Positions 34,511 to 43,990 of a stretch of 64,000 bases of DNA are shown in pieces. The notes below the pieces were generated by a model. That model was not told where the DNA came from. It saw only the letters and a list, made by a program, of their open reading frames with translations, and ran no database searches. Positions within the stretch are counted from its first letter, which is position 1, and every line of letters starts with the position of its first letter. The translations under genes and the position numbers were made by a program. The DNA is from Sphingomonas sp. PP-CE-3A-406 (GTDB lineage: Bacteria; Pseudomonadota; Alphaproteobacteria; Sphingomonadales; Sphingomonadaceae). The DNA lies in contig NZ_RCWY01000001.1 of assembly GCF_003688625.1 (NCBI RefSeq), positions 372,001-436,000 of the forward strand. Reading direction: 5' to 3'.

Positions 34511-35151
34511 GCGGGGTCGGCATCCGGCTGCCGGTCTGGGTGCGCAGCGGCGAAGGCGGGGAGGGTGCGGGCGTTCTCTGCCGCCGCTTTGAGCTTCGGG
34601 TAAGGCGAGAGATCGATCGCAAACCGTTCTGCGGAGTAGACCTGCGGGACGAGGTGGCAATCGGCGATCGTCGGTGTCGCGCCGAACGCGAAGCCGTCGC
34701 CATGCCGCGCGATCTGCGTCTCGAGCGCGGCGAAACCGTCGCCGATCCAGCGCGCGATCCACCGGTTCACCGCCGCCCCGTCCGCCCCGAACTCGGTACG
34801 CAAGGCATTCAGGATACGAAGATTGTTCACCGGGTGAATGTCGCACGCGATCGTCGCCGCCATCGCACGGACGATAGCCCGGTCGTTCGAGGCGGCAGGA
34901 AGCAGTGGCAGATCCAGGTACGTCTCGTCGATCCATTCGAGGATCGCGGAGCTCTGCGTCAGGACCGCGTCTTCGGTCTCCATCGCTGGCACCAGGCCTT
35001 GTGGATTGAGCGCGCGATACCCCGCCTCGCGTTGCGCACCTTTGCGAAGGTCGTGCGTAACCTGCGCATACGCCACGCCCTTCAGCGCAAGCGCGATGCG
35101 GACGCGGTAGGCGGTGGTCGAGCGCCAGTAGCCGTGCAGAGTAAGGCTCAC
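34507..35151 (-). CDS. maiA: Maleylacetoacetate isomerase (zeta-class GST)
   Basis: The 214-residue GST has the zeta-class N-terminus [20 protein letters not shown] with the catalytic Ser/Thr, then [16 protein letters not shown] and [13 protein letters not shown]. The C-terminal helices include [18 protein letters not shown], typical of the family. It converts maleylacetoacetate to fumarylacetoacetate with glutathione. It overlaps hmgA upstream and the Rieske gene downstream by 4 bases each. The next enzyme, fumarylacetoacetase, is not in this window. Confidence 0.94.
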   Translation of the reverse strand: MSLTLHGYWRSTTAYRVRIALALKGVAYAQVTHDLRKGAQREAGYRALNPQGLVPAMETEDAVLTQSSAILEWIDETYLDLPLLPAASNDRAIVRAMAATIACDIHPVNNLRILNALRTEFGADGAAVNRWIARWIGDGFAALETQIARHGDGFAFGATPTIADCHLVPQVYSAERFAIDLSPYPKLKAAAENARTLPAFAAAHPDRQPDADPA

Positions 35152-36485
35152 CTCGGTAGGACCGCCTTCGGAAAATCCGACCAGACCGCATCGTAATCGA
35201 GCTGCGAATGCTCCAGCGCATAGGCGGTCGGCTTGTACGGCCAGCAGCTCTCCAGCATGAACGCCATCGTCCCGTCGATCTTGTGCGGCTTCAGGTCGGC
35301 CGCGCTCGCACCCTGCCAGCTCGCCAGATCCGGCCCATGGCCCGACATGAGGTTGTGCAGCGAGATGCCACCGGGCGCGAACCCCTCGGCCTTCGCATCG
35401 TACGCGCCGGTGATCAGCCCCATCGCCTCGGACATGACGTTGCGGTGGAACCAGGGCGGGCGGAACGTGCCCTCGGCGACCATCCAGCGCGGCGGGAAGA
35501 TCACGAAATCAGCGTTAGCGCGCCCGGGCACGTCACTCGGCGAGGTCAGCAGCGTAAAGATCGAAGGATCGGGATGATCGAAACTGACCGTGTTGATCGT
35601 GTTGAACCGCGACAAATCGTAGCGCCACGGCGCGAGATTGCCGTGCCACGCGACGACGTCGAGCGGCGAGTGATCGAGCGTCGTGGTCCACAGCGACCCC
35701 ATGAACTTCTGGACGACCTCGACCGGTTCGTCGCGATCCTCGAACCACGCGACCGGCGTCTCGAAATCACGCGGGTTGGCGAGGCCGTTGGCGCCTATCG
35801 GGCCGAGATCGGGCAGGCGGAACAGCGCGCCGTGGTTCTCTGCGACATAGCCCCGCGCTTCGCCATCGGGAAGTTCGGCGCGGAAGCGGACGCCGCGGGG
35901 GATCAGCGCGATCTGGCCGGGGGCGACATCGATCCGGCCGAGTTCGGTCAGCAACCGGAGCCGCCCGGCCTGCGGCACGAACAGCAGCTCGCCGTCCGCA
36001 TCCATGAACACGCGCGAAATCATATCGGTGTTGGCGGCGTAGACGTGGAGTGCGACGCCTTCGAGATCGGCGGGATCGCGGTTGGCAAGCATCGTCGTCA
36101 TGCCGTCGATCAGGTCGGTACCAGGGGCGGGCGCCTCGATCGGATCCCAGCGCAGGCGGTTGGGCGCAAGCGGCGCGTCGGTGGTCCCGAGCGCGAACCG
36201 CTGAGCGCCGGTATAGCGCTCGAACGGCGGATGCTCCGCGGTCGGGCGCATCCGGTAAAGCCAGCTGCGGCGGTTCTCGTGGCGCGGCGCGGTGAAGGCG
36301 GTACCGGAGAGCTGCTCGGTGTAGAGCCCGAACGCGGGGCGCTGCGGCGAATTGCGGCCGATCGGGAGCGCACCGGGGATCGTCTCGGTCGATACGTGGT
36401 TGCCGAAGCCGGGCTGGTACGCTCCGCTGTCTTCGGTCTGGCCGGCGGTCTCGCCTGCGGCATTGGTCGGCTGGTGGATTGTCAT
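35148..36485 (-). CDS. hmgA: Homogentisate 1,2-dioxygenase
   Basis: The ATG at 36485 has a strong GGAGAGGAAG site upstream and gives 445 residues, the usual length. Family sequences are [40 protein letters not shown] and [13 protein letters not shown]. Iron-ligand regions include [33 protein letters not shown] and [12 protein letters not shown]. It opens the ring of homogentisate to maleylacetoacetate in the cytoplasm. It lies 183 bases downstream of hppD and overlaps maiA, forming the tyrosine-degradation operon. Confidence 0.96.
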   Translation of the reverse strand: MTIHQPTNAAGETAGQTEDSGAYQPGFGNHVSTETIPGALPIGRNSPQRPAFGLYTEQLSGTAFTAPRHENRRSWLYRMRPTAEHPPFERYTGAQRFALGTTDAPLAPNRLRWDPIEAPAPGTDLIDGMTTMLANRDPADLEGVALHVYAANTDMISRVFMDADGELLFVPQAGRLRLLTELGRIDVAPGQIALIPRGVRFRAELPDGEARGYVAENHGALFRLPDLGPIGANGLANPRDFETPVAWFEDRDEPVEVVQKFMGSLWTTTLDHSPLDVVAWHGNLAPWRYDLSRFNTINTVSFDHPDPSIFTLLTSPSDVPGRANADFVIFPPRWMVAEGTFRPPWFHRNVMSEAMGLITGAYDAKAEGFAPGGISLHNLMSGHGPDLASWQGASAADLKPHKIDGTMAFMLESCWPYKPTAYALEHSQLDYDAVWSDFPKAVLPR

Positions 36486-36668
36486 GGCTTCCTCTCCGTC
36501 ACCTGTTCCGATCAACGCCCGAACCGCCGGCCGTTCAAACTCTTTTCGAACCGCGACCCCGTCGGTCACGGCGAAGCCGCGCCCTATGGGGCAGCTCCGT
36601 CCGCGCCGGCCGGTCGACGGCAGCGCCTGCGCGCTGCATCTCGACCGAAGCTGCGCTTCGATCCTCGA

Positions 36669-37739
36669 TCAGGCGTCGACGGTGATCACCCCACGACGGA
36701 TCTGGTCGAGCTCAATGCTCTCGTACAGCGCCTGGAAATTGCCGTTGCCGAAGCCCTCATTCCCCTTGCGCTGGATGATTTCGAAGAAGATCGGCCCGAA
36801 CATGTTCTCGGTGAAGATCTGCAGCAACAGCCCCTCCTCGCCGACATTGCCGTCGATCAGGATGCGGTTGCGGCGCAGGCGTTCGAGGTCGTGGCCGTGG
36901 TTCGGCACGCGCTTGTCGACCAGTTCGTAATAGGTCTCGATCGTGTCCTGCAGCTTGACGCCGCGCGCGCGCAGCTTCTCGACCGTCTCGAAGATATCGT
37001 CGGTGGTCAACGCCAGATGCTGGATGCCCTCGCCGTTGTAATCCTTGATAAATTCCTCGATCTGGCTCTTGTCGTCCTGGCTCTCGTTGAGCGGGATCCG
37101 GATCGCGCGGTCGGGCGCGATCATCGCCTGGCTGAACAGCCCGGTCGCCTTGCCCTTGATGTCGAAATACTTCTGCTCCTCGAAGCCGAAGATCTGCCCG
37201 TAGAACTCGGCCCAAGTCCGCATCTGGCCACGCTTCACATTGTGCGTGAGGTGATCGAGCAGATCGAGGCCGACGTTGTTCTCGGCTTCCGCTTCGGCCG
37301 CGCCCGGAACCGCATTCCAGTCGTCGTACAGGCTGCCGGCCGCGCCGTGCTTGTCGACCAAATACAGTAGCGAACCGCCGATCCCTTCGAGCACATAGCT
37401 GCCCTCGCCGAGCGCGCCCATGCTGGCATCGGCTGCCTTGGCGCCGCGAGCGAGCGCCGCGTCGAACGCTTCCTTTGCATCGTGAACGCGGAACGCCATG
37501 CCGCTCGCTGACGGACCGTGATCCGCGCGGAACGCAGCTGCGTGGCCACCATCCTCGCGGTTGAGCAACAGGTTGATGCGGCCCTGCTTGTAGCGCGTGA
37601 CGGCCTTGGTCGGGTGGGTCGAGGCGGCGACGAAGCCGAACTGCTCGAACTGCGCGGCCATCCGGTCGGGATCGGGCGAGGTGAATTCGGCGAACTCGAA
37701 CCCGTCGAGACCCATCGGGTTTACGTCCATATGGTCCAT
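36669..37739 (-). CDS. hppD: 4-hydroxyphenylpyruvate dioxygenase
   Basis: The ATG at 37739 follows AGGA by 7 bases and gives 356 residues; an in-frame ATG 21 codons upstream would cover the operator region and is unlikely. The protein is a two-fold vicinal-oxygen-chelate enzyme. The C-terminal half has LDHLTHNVKRGQM and IQHLALTTDDIFETV (His iron ligands) and GLLLQIFTENMFGPIFFEII with the Glu ligand. It turns 4-hydroxyphenylpyruvate into homogentisate. The gene is divergent from a MarR regulator, with palindromic operators between them. Confidence 0.96.
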   Translation of the reverse strand: MDHMDVNPMGLDGFEFAEFTSPDPDRMAAQFEQFGFVAASTHPTKAVTRYKQGRINLLLNREDGGHAAAFRADHGPSASGMAFRVHDAKEAFDAALARGAKAADASMGALGEGSYVLEGIGGSLLYLVDKHGAAGSLYDDWNAVPGAAEAEAENNVGLDLLDHLTHNVKRGQMRTWAEFYGQIFGFEEQKYFDIKGKATGLFSQAMIAPDRAIRIPLNESQDDKSQIEEFIKDYNGEGIQHLALTTDDIFETVEKLRARGVKLQDTIETYYELVDKRVPNHGHDLERLRRNRILIDGNVGEEGLLLQIFTENMFGPIFFEIIQRKGNEGFGNGNFQALYESIELDQIRRGVITVDA

Positions 37740-37755
37740 GATCACATCCTGACAG

Positions 37756-37813
37756 TTGGTATCCGTTGTTACCAATCTGGCGGGTTGAACAACTGGTGTC
37801 AATCGTTACGATT
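37756..37813. promoter_or_regulatory. Tandem MarR-type operators between hppD and marR
   Basis: TTGGTA (37756-37761) and TACCAA (37770-37775) form a perfect 6-bp inverted repeat with an 8-base spacer, 17 bases before the hppD ATG. A related sequence starting CTGGTGTCAATCGTTAC lies at 37793-37813, matching the first at 14 of 21 positions in direct orientation. Its right end is 5 bases before the MarR ATG. Two direct copies 37 bp apart suggest two dimers of the divergent regulator. Confidence 0.65.
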
Positions 37814-37818
37814 TCCAC

Positions 37819-38307
37819 ATGGCTCACCGTGCACTCGTTCTGGACGATTTCATCCCGTATCGCCTGTCGATCACTTCGAACCTCGTCAGCGAGGCGGTGG
37901 CGGACACGTATGAGGCGCTGTTCGGGCTGACGATCCCGGAGTGGCGGCTGGTGGCGGTGGTCGCCGAGGCGGACGGGATCACGCAGCAGCAGGTCGGCCA
38001 GCAGACGCGGATGGACAAGGTCACGGTGAGTCGCGCGGCGATCGCCTTGGTCGAACGCGGGCTGATGCAGCGGCATGCGAACCCGGAGGATCGGCGATCG
38101 CATCTGCTGCGACTCACGGACGACGGCCACACGCTCTATGCGTCAGTCGCACCGAAGGCGCTCGATCTGGAGCGGCGGATCTTTGCCGGGTTCTCAGGCG
38201 CGGAGGTCGAGCAGTTCGTCGCGATGCTGAGACGGATCGATGCGGTGACGATCGACCTCGTTCAGGAATCCCACGGCGGCGTTGGCGACCAGAGGCCGCG
38301 CAGGTAA
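37819..38307 (+). CDS. MarR family regulator of tyrosine/homogentisate degradation
   Basis: The 162-residue protein is a winged-helix MarR member. The recognition helix region reads ITQQQVGQQTRMDKVTVSRA and the wing is RHANPEDRRSHLLRLTDDG, where the Asp-x-Arg pattern is conserved. The start at 37819 has no evident Shine-Dalgarno sequence and is close to a candidate operator, which suggests autorepression. It diverges from hppD across 79 bases. It probably releases the hppD-hmgA-maiA operon when a pathway ligand binds. Its last 46 bases overlap the convergent LysR gene. Confidence 0.92.
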   Translation: MAHRALVLDDFIPYRLSITSNLVSEAVADTYEALFGLTIPEWRLVAVVAEADGITQQQVGQQTRMDKVTVSRAAIALVERGLMQRHANPEDRRSHLLRLTDDGHTLYASVAPKALDLERRIFAGFSGAEVEQFVAMLRRIDAVTIDLVQESHGGVGDQRPRR

Positions 38308-39137
38308 TCAAGCAGTGCGGACGTGCCCGACGACACGGCACCGCGAGCATGCACCGCGTAAATCCCGACCTCCGCAGACCCGGCGCGTTCAGGCAAGACG
38401 CGGACGAGTCGGCCGCTCGCGAGATCAGCGCTCACATCCCAGAGAGAGCGCAGCGCGATGCCAACTCCGGCCAGTGTGAGCTCGCGCACGACTTCACTGG
38501 AATTGGTCGCGACGTAGCTCGGGCGGTCGATCGTAACTTCGCCTTCTGGTCCGGTAAGCCGCCACGGCATCTGGCCCTTTGCTGCAAGCAGGCGGTGTTT
38601 CGTGAGATCGGCCACGTCCCGTGGCGCAACGTAGCTCGGTGCGGCGCAGAGAACGCGGCGGCTGTCGGCGAGACGATAGCCGGTCAGGCTCGGCGGTATG
38701 GCAGGCGCGATCCGGATCGCGAGGTCGAGCCGGTCACCGATGACGTCGGCAAAACCGTCGGACAGGTCGAGGTCGAGTTCGATCGCAGGGTGCGCGTCGA
38801 GGAACGGCTTCAGGTGTGGCGCGATGTGCAGACGCCCGAACGAGGTCGGCGCGCTGACCCGCAATGGCCCCGCCGGCGTCTCGGCGCGGTCCGACACGCG
38901 CGCCTCGGCGTCGCGGATCGCGGCGAGGATTTCCACCATGTCGCGGTGATACGCCGCGCCCCGCGGGGTTAGCTCCAGCCGCCGTGTTGTCCGGTTGAGC
39001 AACCGCACGCCCAGCCGCGCTTCCAGCCGCGCGATCCGCTTCGACACCATCGCGGGCGAGATGCCGAGCGATCGCCCCGCCGCACTTAAGCTGGCCGTGC
39101 GGACGACCTCGGCGAAGAGGACGATGTCGGGATCCAT
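38262..39137 (-). CDS. LysR family transcriptional regulator
   Basis: The 291-residue protein has an N-terminal winged helix (FAEVVRTASLSAAGRSLGIS, PAMVSKRIARLEARLGVRLL, NRTTRRLELT) and a periplasmic-binding-protein-like effector domain (GPLRVSAPTSFGRLHIAP onward). The start at 39137 follows GGAGAA. It diverges from malate synthase G (94 bases) and its 3' end overlaps the marR 3' end by 46 bases. The target is unknown; LysR proteins of this DsdC/AaeR-like branch often act on nearby divergent genes, so glcB is the first candidate. Confidence 0.9.
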   Translation of the reverse strand: MDPDIVLFAEVVRTASLSAAGRSLGISPAMVSKRIARLEARLGVRLLNRTTRRLELTPRGAAYHRDMVEILAAIRDAEARVSDRAETPAGPLRVSAPTSFGRLHIAPHLKPFLDAHPAIELDLDLSDGFADVIGDRLDLAIRIAPAIPPSLTGYRLADSRRVLCAAPSYVAPRDVADLTKHRLLAAKGQMPWRLTGPEGEVTIDRPSYVATNSSEVVRELTLAGVGIALRSLWDVSADLASGRLVRVLPERAGSAEVGIYAVHARGAVSSGTSALLDYLRGLWSPTPPWDS

Positions 39138-39230
39138 TCGTTCTCCAGGCGATCAACAGCTTTCGGTTTATAGCGTCTAGTGGAGAAGGTGGCGGGCGTC
39201 TATCGTGTCGCCAGAGCATAGGAGAGCAAC

Positions 39231-41339
39231 ATGGCCGAGATGATCGAAAAGGCAGGCCTGAAGGTCGCCGCATCGCTGGTGGACTTCATCGAAACGCAGG
39301 CGTTGCCGGGGACGGGTCTCGATGCCGCCGCGTTCTGGCAGGGCGTGTCCGACATCTACGCCCGGTTCGCGCCGGAGAACGCCGCGCTGCTCGCTGTCCG
39401 CGATGACCTTCAGGCTAAGATCGACACGTGGCACGAAGCCCGCACCGGCAAGCCGATCGACCAGGTGGAGTACCAGGCGTTCCTGCGCGAGATCGGCTAT
39501 CTGGTCGACGAGCCGGCGTCTTTCGCGGTCGCCCCGACCAACGTCGATGCGGAGGTTGCATCGCTCGCCGGCGCGCAGTTGGTGGTGCCGATCCTCAACG
39601 CGCGCTTCCTGCTGAACGCGGCCAACGCACGCTGGGGGAGCCTGTACGACGCGCTCTACGGGACGGACGCAATTCCGGGCGTGGCGTCCGGCAAGGGCTA
39701 TGACGCGGCACGTGGCGCGCAGGTGATCGCTTGGGCGAAGGCGTTCCTTGACGATGCGGTGCCGTTGGCGAGCGGGTCGTGGACCGACTGGACGGGTGGC
39801 ATGCCTGAGCTCGCCGAGCCGAGCCAGCTCGTCGGGCATGCGGTCGACAACATTCTGTTGCGTCACAACGGCCTGCACATCGAGCTTGTGATTGATCCTC
39901 AGCACCCGATCGGTCGTGACGACCCCGCGAACCTCGCCGACGTCGTCCTCGAATCCGCACTCAGCACAATTGCCGATCTCGAGGACTCGATCGCCGCGGT
40001 CGATGCCGAGGACAAGGTCGCCGCCTACGCCAATTGGCTTGGGCTGATGAAGGGCGACCTGACCGCGAGCTTCAAAAAGGGTGGCCGTACGGTCACGCGC
40101 TCGCTGGAAGAGGACCGTCGCTATACCGCGCTCGATGGCGGTGAGATCATCCTGCCCGGCCGCAGCCTGATGTTCGTGCGCAACGTCGGCCACCTGATGA
40201 CCACGCCTGCGATCCTGCTCGCTGACGGCCAAGAGGCGCCCGAAGGCATCCTCGACGGTATCGTCACGTCAGTGATCGCGCTCCACGATCTGAAGACCAC
40301 CGGCCCGATCCGCAACAGCCGCGCGGGCTCGATCTACATCGTCAAGCCGAAGATGCACGGCCCCGACGAAGCCGCGTTCACCAACCGGCTATTCGACGCG
40401 ATCGAAGACCTGCTCGGTCTCGCGCACCACACGATCAAGGTCGGCGTGATGGACGAGGAACGCCGCACCTCAGCCAATCTCGCCGCCTGCATCGCCGCGG
40501 TGAAGGATCGCGTGGTGTTCATCAACACCGGCTTCCTCGATCGCACTGGCGACGAGATGCACACCTCGATGCGCGCGGGCCCAATGATCCGCAAGGGCGA
40601 GATGAAGGCTTCGTCGTGGATCAAGGCGTATGAGGATCGCAACGTCCAGATCGGGCTCGCCTGCGGGCTCAGCGGCAAGGCGCAGATCGGCAAGGGCATG
40701 TGGGCCGCGCCGGACCGGATGGCGGATATGCTCGAGCAGAAGATCGGGCATCCGATGACCGGCGCGAATACCGCATGGGTGCCGTCACCGACCGCCGCGA
40801 CGCTGCACGCGACGCATTACCACCGCGTCGACGTTTTCGCGCGGCAGGCGGAGCGGAAGGCCGAGCCGATCGCCTCGCTCGATGCGCTGCTGACGATCGC
40901 GGTCGCGACCGGACATAACTGGCAGCCGGACGAGGTACGCGAGGAACTGGAGAACAATGCACAGGGGATCCTCGGCTATGTCGTGCGCTGGGTCGACCAA
41001 GGCGTCGGCTGTTCGAAGGTGCCCGACATCCACGACATCGGCCTGATGGAGGACCGCGCGACGCTGCGGATCAGTTCGCAACACATGGCGAACTGGCTGC
41101 TCCATGGGATCGCGACGTCCGACGAAGCGGATGCGGCGCTGCGGCGGATGGCGGCGAAGGTCGACGCGCAGAATGCGGGCGATCCGCTGTATCGGCCGAT
41201 GGCGGGTCATGAGGAGGAGAGCCTCGCGTTCCAGGCCGCCCGCGCGCTCGTGTTCGATGGCCTGACGCAGCCGAGCGGCTATACCGAGCCTCTGCTCCAC
41301 GCGTTCCGCGCGCGGGCGAAAGAAAGGGACGCTGCCTGA
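39231..41339 (+). CDS. glcB: Malate synthase G
   Basis: The 702-residue protein matches the monomeric G isoform (usually about 720). The stretch [20 protein letters not shown] and [12 protein letters not shown] lies near residue 120. The central TIM barrel has [16 protein letters not shown] and [21 protein letters not shown] late block [20 protein letters not shown] carries the catalytic-region Cys. It condenses glyoxylate with acetyl-CoA to malate. With the fatty-acid genes to the right it would allow growth on acetyl-CoA sources. AGGAGAG precedes the ATG, and its stop overlaps the next start. Confidence 0.96.
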   Translation: MAEMIEKAGLKVAASLVDFIETQALPGTGLDAAAFWQGVSDIYARFAPENAALLAVRDDLQAKIDTWHEARTGKPIDQVEYQAFLREIGYLVDEPASFAVAPTNVDAEVASLAGAQLVVPILNARFLLNAANARWGSLYDALYGTDAIPGVASGKGYDAARGAQVIAWAKAFLDDAVPLASGSWTDWTGGMPELAEPSQLVGHAVDNILLRHNGLHIELVIDPQHPIGRDDPANLADVVLESALSTIADLEDSIAAVDAEDKVAAYANWLGLMKGDLTASFKKGGRTVTRSLEEDRRYTALDGGEIILPGRSLMFVRNVGHLMTTPAILLADGQEAPEGILDGIVTSVIALHDLKTTGPIRNSRAGSIYIVKPKMHGPDEAAFTNRLFDAIEDLLGLAHHTIKVGVMDEERRTSANLAACIAAVKDRVVFINTGFLDRTGDEMHTSMRAGPMIRKGEMKASSWIKAYEDRNVQIGLACGLSGKAQIGKGMWAAPDRMADMLEQKIGHPMTGANTAWVPSPTAATLHATHYHRVDVFARQAERKAEPIASLDALLTIAVATGHNWQPDEVREELENNAQGILGYVVRWVDQGVGCSKVPDIHDIGLMEDRATLRISSQHMANWLLHGIATSDEADAALRRMAAKVDAQNAGDPLYRPMAGHEEESLAFQAARALVFDGLTQPSGYTEPLLHAFRARAKERDAA

Positions 41340-41866
41340 TGCCGCTCTACGCGATCGAGGGTAAACAACCGACGCTGGCCGACGACGTCTGGGTCGCGCC
41401 GTCCGCCGACGTGATCGGCGACGCGCGGCTGGGGGAGGGGGCTAGCGTCTGGTTCGGCGCAGTGATCCGCGCGGACAATACGCCGATACTCGTCGGTGCG
41501 CAGACCAATATCCAGGAGGGCGCGATGCTGCACTCCGACCCCGACGCGCCGCTGACTATCGGTGAAGGCTGCACGATCGGCCATCACGCGATCCTTCACG
41601 GCTGCACGGTCGGCGACAACGTGCTGGTCGGGATGGGCGCGACGATCCTCAACAACGCGGTGATCGGCGAGAATTGCCTGATCGGTGCGAACGCTCTGGT
41701 GACGGAAGGCAAGGTGTTCCCGGCCGGCAGCCTGATCGTCGGCGCACCAGCCAAGGCTGTACGGGCGTTATCGCCGGAAGCGATTGCCGCGCTGAAGACG
41801 TCGGCTTCGGCGTACGCGGCCAAGCAGCGCGTCTATGCCGAGGGACTTAGACTGATCGAAGTATAA
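41339..41866 (+). CDS. Gamma-carbonic-anhydrase family protein
   Basis: The 175-residue protein is a left-handed beta-helix of hexapeptide repeats (VIGDARLGEGASVWFGAVIR, IGEGCTIGHHAILHGCTVGD). The three metal His positions are visible in AMLHSD, IGHHAILHG and the GHH pair. A C-terminal helix carries Ala/Lys/Tyr residues. Homologues such as YrdA/CaiE/PaaY bind zinc, and some have carbonic anhydrase activity. It is coupled to glcB by a one-base stop/start overlap. The true substrate is uncertain. Confidence 0.92.
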   Translation: MPLYAIEGKQPTLADDVWVAPSADVIGDARLGEGASVWFGAVIRADNTPILVGAQTNIQEGAMLHSDPDAPLTIGEGCTIGHHAILHGCTVGDNVLVGMGATILNNAVIGENCLIGANALVTEGKVFPAGSLIVGAPAKAVRALSPEAIAALKTSASAYAAKQRVYAEGLRLIEV

Positions 41867-41894
41867 GATCCTCCCCCGCCAGGGGGAGGATCTT
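41865..41894. terminator. Bidirectional terminator hairpin between convergent genes
   Basis: AAGATCCTCCCCC (41865-41877) and GGGGGAGGATCTT (41882-41894) form a perfect 13-bp stem with a GCCA loop, starting within the stop codon of the gamma-carbonic-anhydrase gene and 15 bases from the end of the convergent outer-membrane protein gene. U-poor flanks make it a weak intrinsic terminator, but the position fits both genes. Confidence 0.7.
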
Positions 41895-41908
41895 GAAGGC
41901 GTACGCTA

Positions 41909-43213
41909 TCAGAAGGTGACCCGGCCACCCAGCGACAGCACGACCGCGTGCGCGTTCTGGAGGAAGCCGTTGGTGATGATCGGCGTCTGCGCTGCGGTTC
42001 CCGCATAGGCTGCGGTTACCCGGTCGATCGTCGTATCGGAGAAGTCGACATAGCTTGCCGCCGCGTCGAGCGCGATGTGCGAGGTCAGCTGGTATGAACC
42101 ACCCGCGGCGTAGGTCCAGCGGTCGGCGTCGGGCACGCGCGCGTCGCGCAGGCCGTTCTGGGTCGGCGTCTTGGTCCGTTGCACGCCAGCGCGGATCGTC
42201 GCCTTGGGGGTGACGTCATAATCGAAACCGCCCGCGAGGCTCCAGCTATCGCGATAGTTTTCCGGGATCGCGGTGTTCAGCGGCGCGCCCAGATCGATCG
42301 TGTCGAACTTGCTCCAGTTGTACGCGACCACCTGTGCGTTCAGCGTCAGCGCGTTGGTGGCGCGGACACGGCCGGCGACGATTACCTGGCCCGGCGTGTT
42401 GAAGCTCGCTTTCGCGCCGTCGAGCGACACGTTCGACCCCGCCAGCGGGCCGACCAGCCCGGAGATGTCGAGGCTCCCCTTCAGATTGTGGCGGATGCTC
42501 GACTTGTAGCTGATGCCGACGGTGGCGAAGTCGTTATGCAGCTGTACGCCGGCGGTCCAACCGAAATCCCAGCCATCGCCCTTGAGCTGCTGGAAGCCGT
42601 CCGGCAGCGCCGCCGACACGTTGGGCAACGCGTTGTTGAGGGTTGCGTCGGTATATTCGACGTTCAGTGCACCACCGACGCGGAGCCAGTCGGTCACCGC
42701 GACGCCGATCGATGGCTGGATATCGATCGTGCGCAACCGGGTCTTGTCCGCGCTGTACCGTGCCCAGCTGTTCTTCTCGTAGTTCGTCGTGAAGCTGAAC
42801 GGCGACGTCACGGACACGCCGATCGCGATCCGGTCGGTCAGCGGATAGGCGACCGCGCCCGACGGAACGACACCGTTGTTGATCGGATCGCGCGAGGTGC
42901 CGTTGCCGCCGACGGGCGCGAAGGCCTGCCCTGGACGGCGGATCACCGTGCCGTTGTCGATCACGTCGCCCTTGGGAAGGATCGCGGTGGCGCTGATCGC
43001 GGCGCTGCCATCGCGGATGCCGGCAATCGCGGCGGGGTTCCACCACAGCGACGAAGGGCCGGTATCGGCGCCTTCACCGGAGAAGGCGCGCCCTGCGCCA
43101 CGCGCCGACTGCGCTTCGAGATAGAACGCATCGGCATAGGCGGTGCGGGCAAACCCGAAGGCGGACACGAGCGCCGATACCGCGAGAAGTGGAGCTTTGG
43201 TGCGAAACGTCAT
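41909..43213 (-). CDS. FadL/OmpP1/TodX-family outer membrane protein
   Basis: The ATG at 43213 gives 434 residues with a signal peptide cleaved near TAYA-DAFY. The N-terminal hatch AFYLEAQSARGAGRAFSGEG and SSLWWNPAAIAG is the FadL hallmark. The rest alternates beta strands and ends GGRVTF with a terminal Phe, as expected for a barrel. FadL proteins let long-chain fatty acids and other hydrophobic molecules into the periplasm. It lies near acyl-CoA ligase and beta-oxidation genes. It is 50 bases downstream of the DUF2147 gene and may share its transcript. Confidence 0.92.
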   Translation of the reverse strand: MTFRTKAPLLAVSALVSAFGFARTAYADAFYLEAQSARGAGRAFSGEGADTGPSSLWWNPAAIAGIRDGSAAISATAILPKGDVIDNGTVIRRPGQAFAPVGGNGTSRDPINNGVVPSGAVAYPLTDRIAIGVSVTSPFSFTTNYEKNSWARYSADKTRLRTIDIQPSIGVAVTDWLRVGGALNVEYTDATLNNALPNVSAALPDGFQQLKGDGWDFGWTAGVQLHNDFATVGISYKSSIRHNLKGSLDISGLVGPLAGSNVSLDGAKASFNTPGQVIVAGRVRATNALTLNAQVVAYNWSKFDTIDLGAPLNTAIPENYRDSWSLAGGFDYDVTPKATIRAGVQRTKTPTQNGLRDARVPDADRWTYAAGGSYQLTSHIALDAAASYVDFSDTTIDRVTAAYAGTAAQTPIITNGFLQNAHAVVLSLGGRVTF

Positions 43214-43263
43214 GGATAAGATCCTGAAAGCTATACTGATAGTGGAAGACGGAACAGTGCGGC

Positions 43264-43674
43264 TCAGCGCACGCGCGTCCAAGTCTGGGTCTTGCAGAGC
43301 GGGAAGAAGACGCAGCCGCGCAACTTCAGCTGGTTCGCGCCGAGCGGGGTGATCTTGCCACTGTAGGTCTTGCCGTCCTCGGCATTGTAGACCTGACCGC
43401 TGCTCCACACGCCGTCCTTGTCGGGCTTGAACCCGCTCAGCATCTGCATGCCTTGGATCGGGCGATTGCGGAGTGCGGTGTTCGAGTTGTTGGCGTCCTT
43501 CATCGAAGGATTGGCGCGCAACGCGTCGGAGGTGAGGATCTTGCCGCAGATCGACGGGCCGCAGCGGGCAATTTCGACGATGGCGTTGTGCGTCTCGGTC
43601 TTCCAGCGGCCGATGACGGTCTCGGCGGTGGCGGGCGCGCCCGCGAGCAATGCACCGATAATCAACAGGGACAT
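43264..43674 (-). CDS. DUF2147 family periplasmic protein
   Basis: The 136-residue product has a signal peptide (MSLLIIGALLAGAPATA) and the DUF2147 body: VIGRWKTETHNAIVEIARCG, PSICGKIL, MLSGFKPDKDGVWSSGQVYN and GKTYSGKITPLGANQLKLRG, ending CKTQTWTRV. Family members are small lipocalin-like beta barrels that may bind a hydrophobic ligand. It precedes the FadL-like gene on the same strand by 50 bases. The function is unknown; a role in lipid handling is inferred from its neighbour. Confidence 0.9.
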   Translation of the reverse strand: MSLLIIGALLAGAPATAETVIGRWKTETHNAIVEIARCGPSICGKILTSDALRANPSMKDANNSNTALRNRPIQGMQMLSGFKPDKDGVWSSGQVYNAEDGKTYSGKITPLGANQLKLRGCVFFPLCKTQTWTRVR

Positions 43675-43879
43675 CTTCTATCCTCTCCTTGGATGTAGGG
43701 ACGCCGTATCTGTACGGTCGTTAAAATCTTGTCAGGCCAGCGACGTTACCGCGAGCTTGCTGCCGTATACGGCATGTATCGTTTGGCCGTAGAATTGTAC
43801 GAAGACAAGTCAAGTCTTCTTACTGATTTCGGGCGGCGAAAAAGTGTTCATGAGCCCACTCCGTCATGCTGCGTGCGCC

Positions 43880-43980
43880 TCCGTCATGCCGGGCTCGTTC
43901 AGGCATCCACCGTTCCGCACACTCGAAGATATGGAGCTCGCGGAACGGTAGACCCCGGAACTAGTCCGGGGTGACGGAGT
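43880..43980. repeat. Palindromic repeat family B, copy 2
   Basis: About 100 bp bounded by CTCCGTCA and TGACGGAG. Internal arms are ATCCACCGTTCCGC and GCGGAACGGTAGA, followed by CCCCGGAACTAGTCCGGGG. It lies just past the 3' end of the FadB-like gene. The rest of this 316-base gap (43675-43879) is relatively AT-rich and should hold the DUF2147 promoter; no gene was seen there. Confidence 0.8.
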
Positions 43981-43990
43981 AAGTGGTGGC

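Noticed and set aside
35208..37370. A 720-codon open frame on the plus strand opposite hmgA and hppD
   Set aside because: It is antisense to two well-supported genes, is extremely rich in Arg, Asp and Glu, and has no recognisable domain. It is an artefact of GC-rich codon use.
39141..39187. TTCTCCA and TGGAGAA inverted repeat between lysR and glcB, first read as a LysR site
   Set aside because: The left half is simply the lysR Shine-Dalgarno sequence read on the other strand, and the 33-base spacing does not suit a LysR T-N11-A site.
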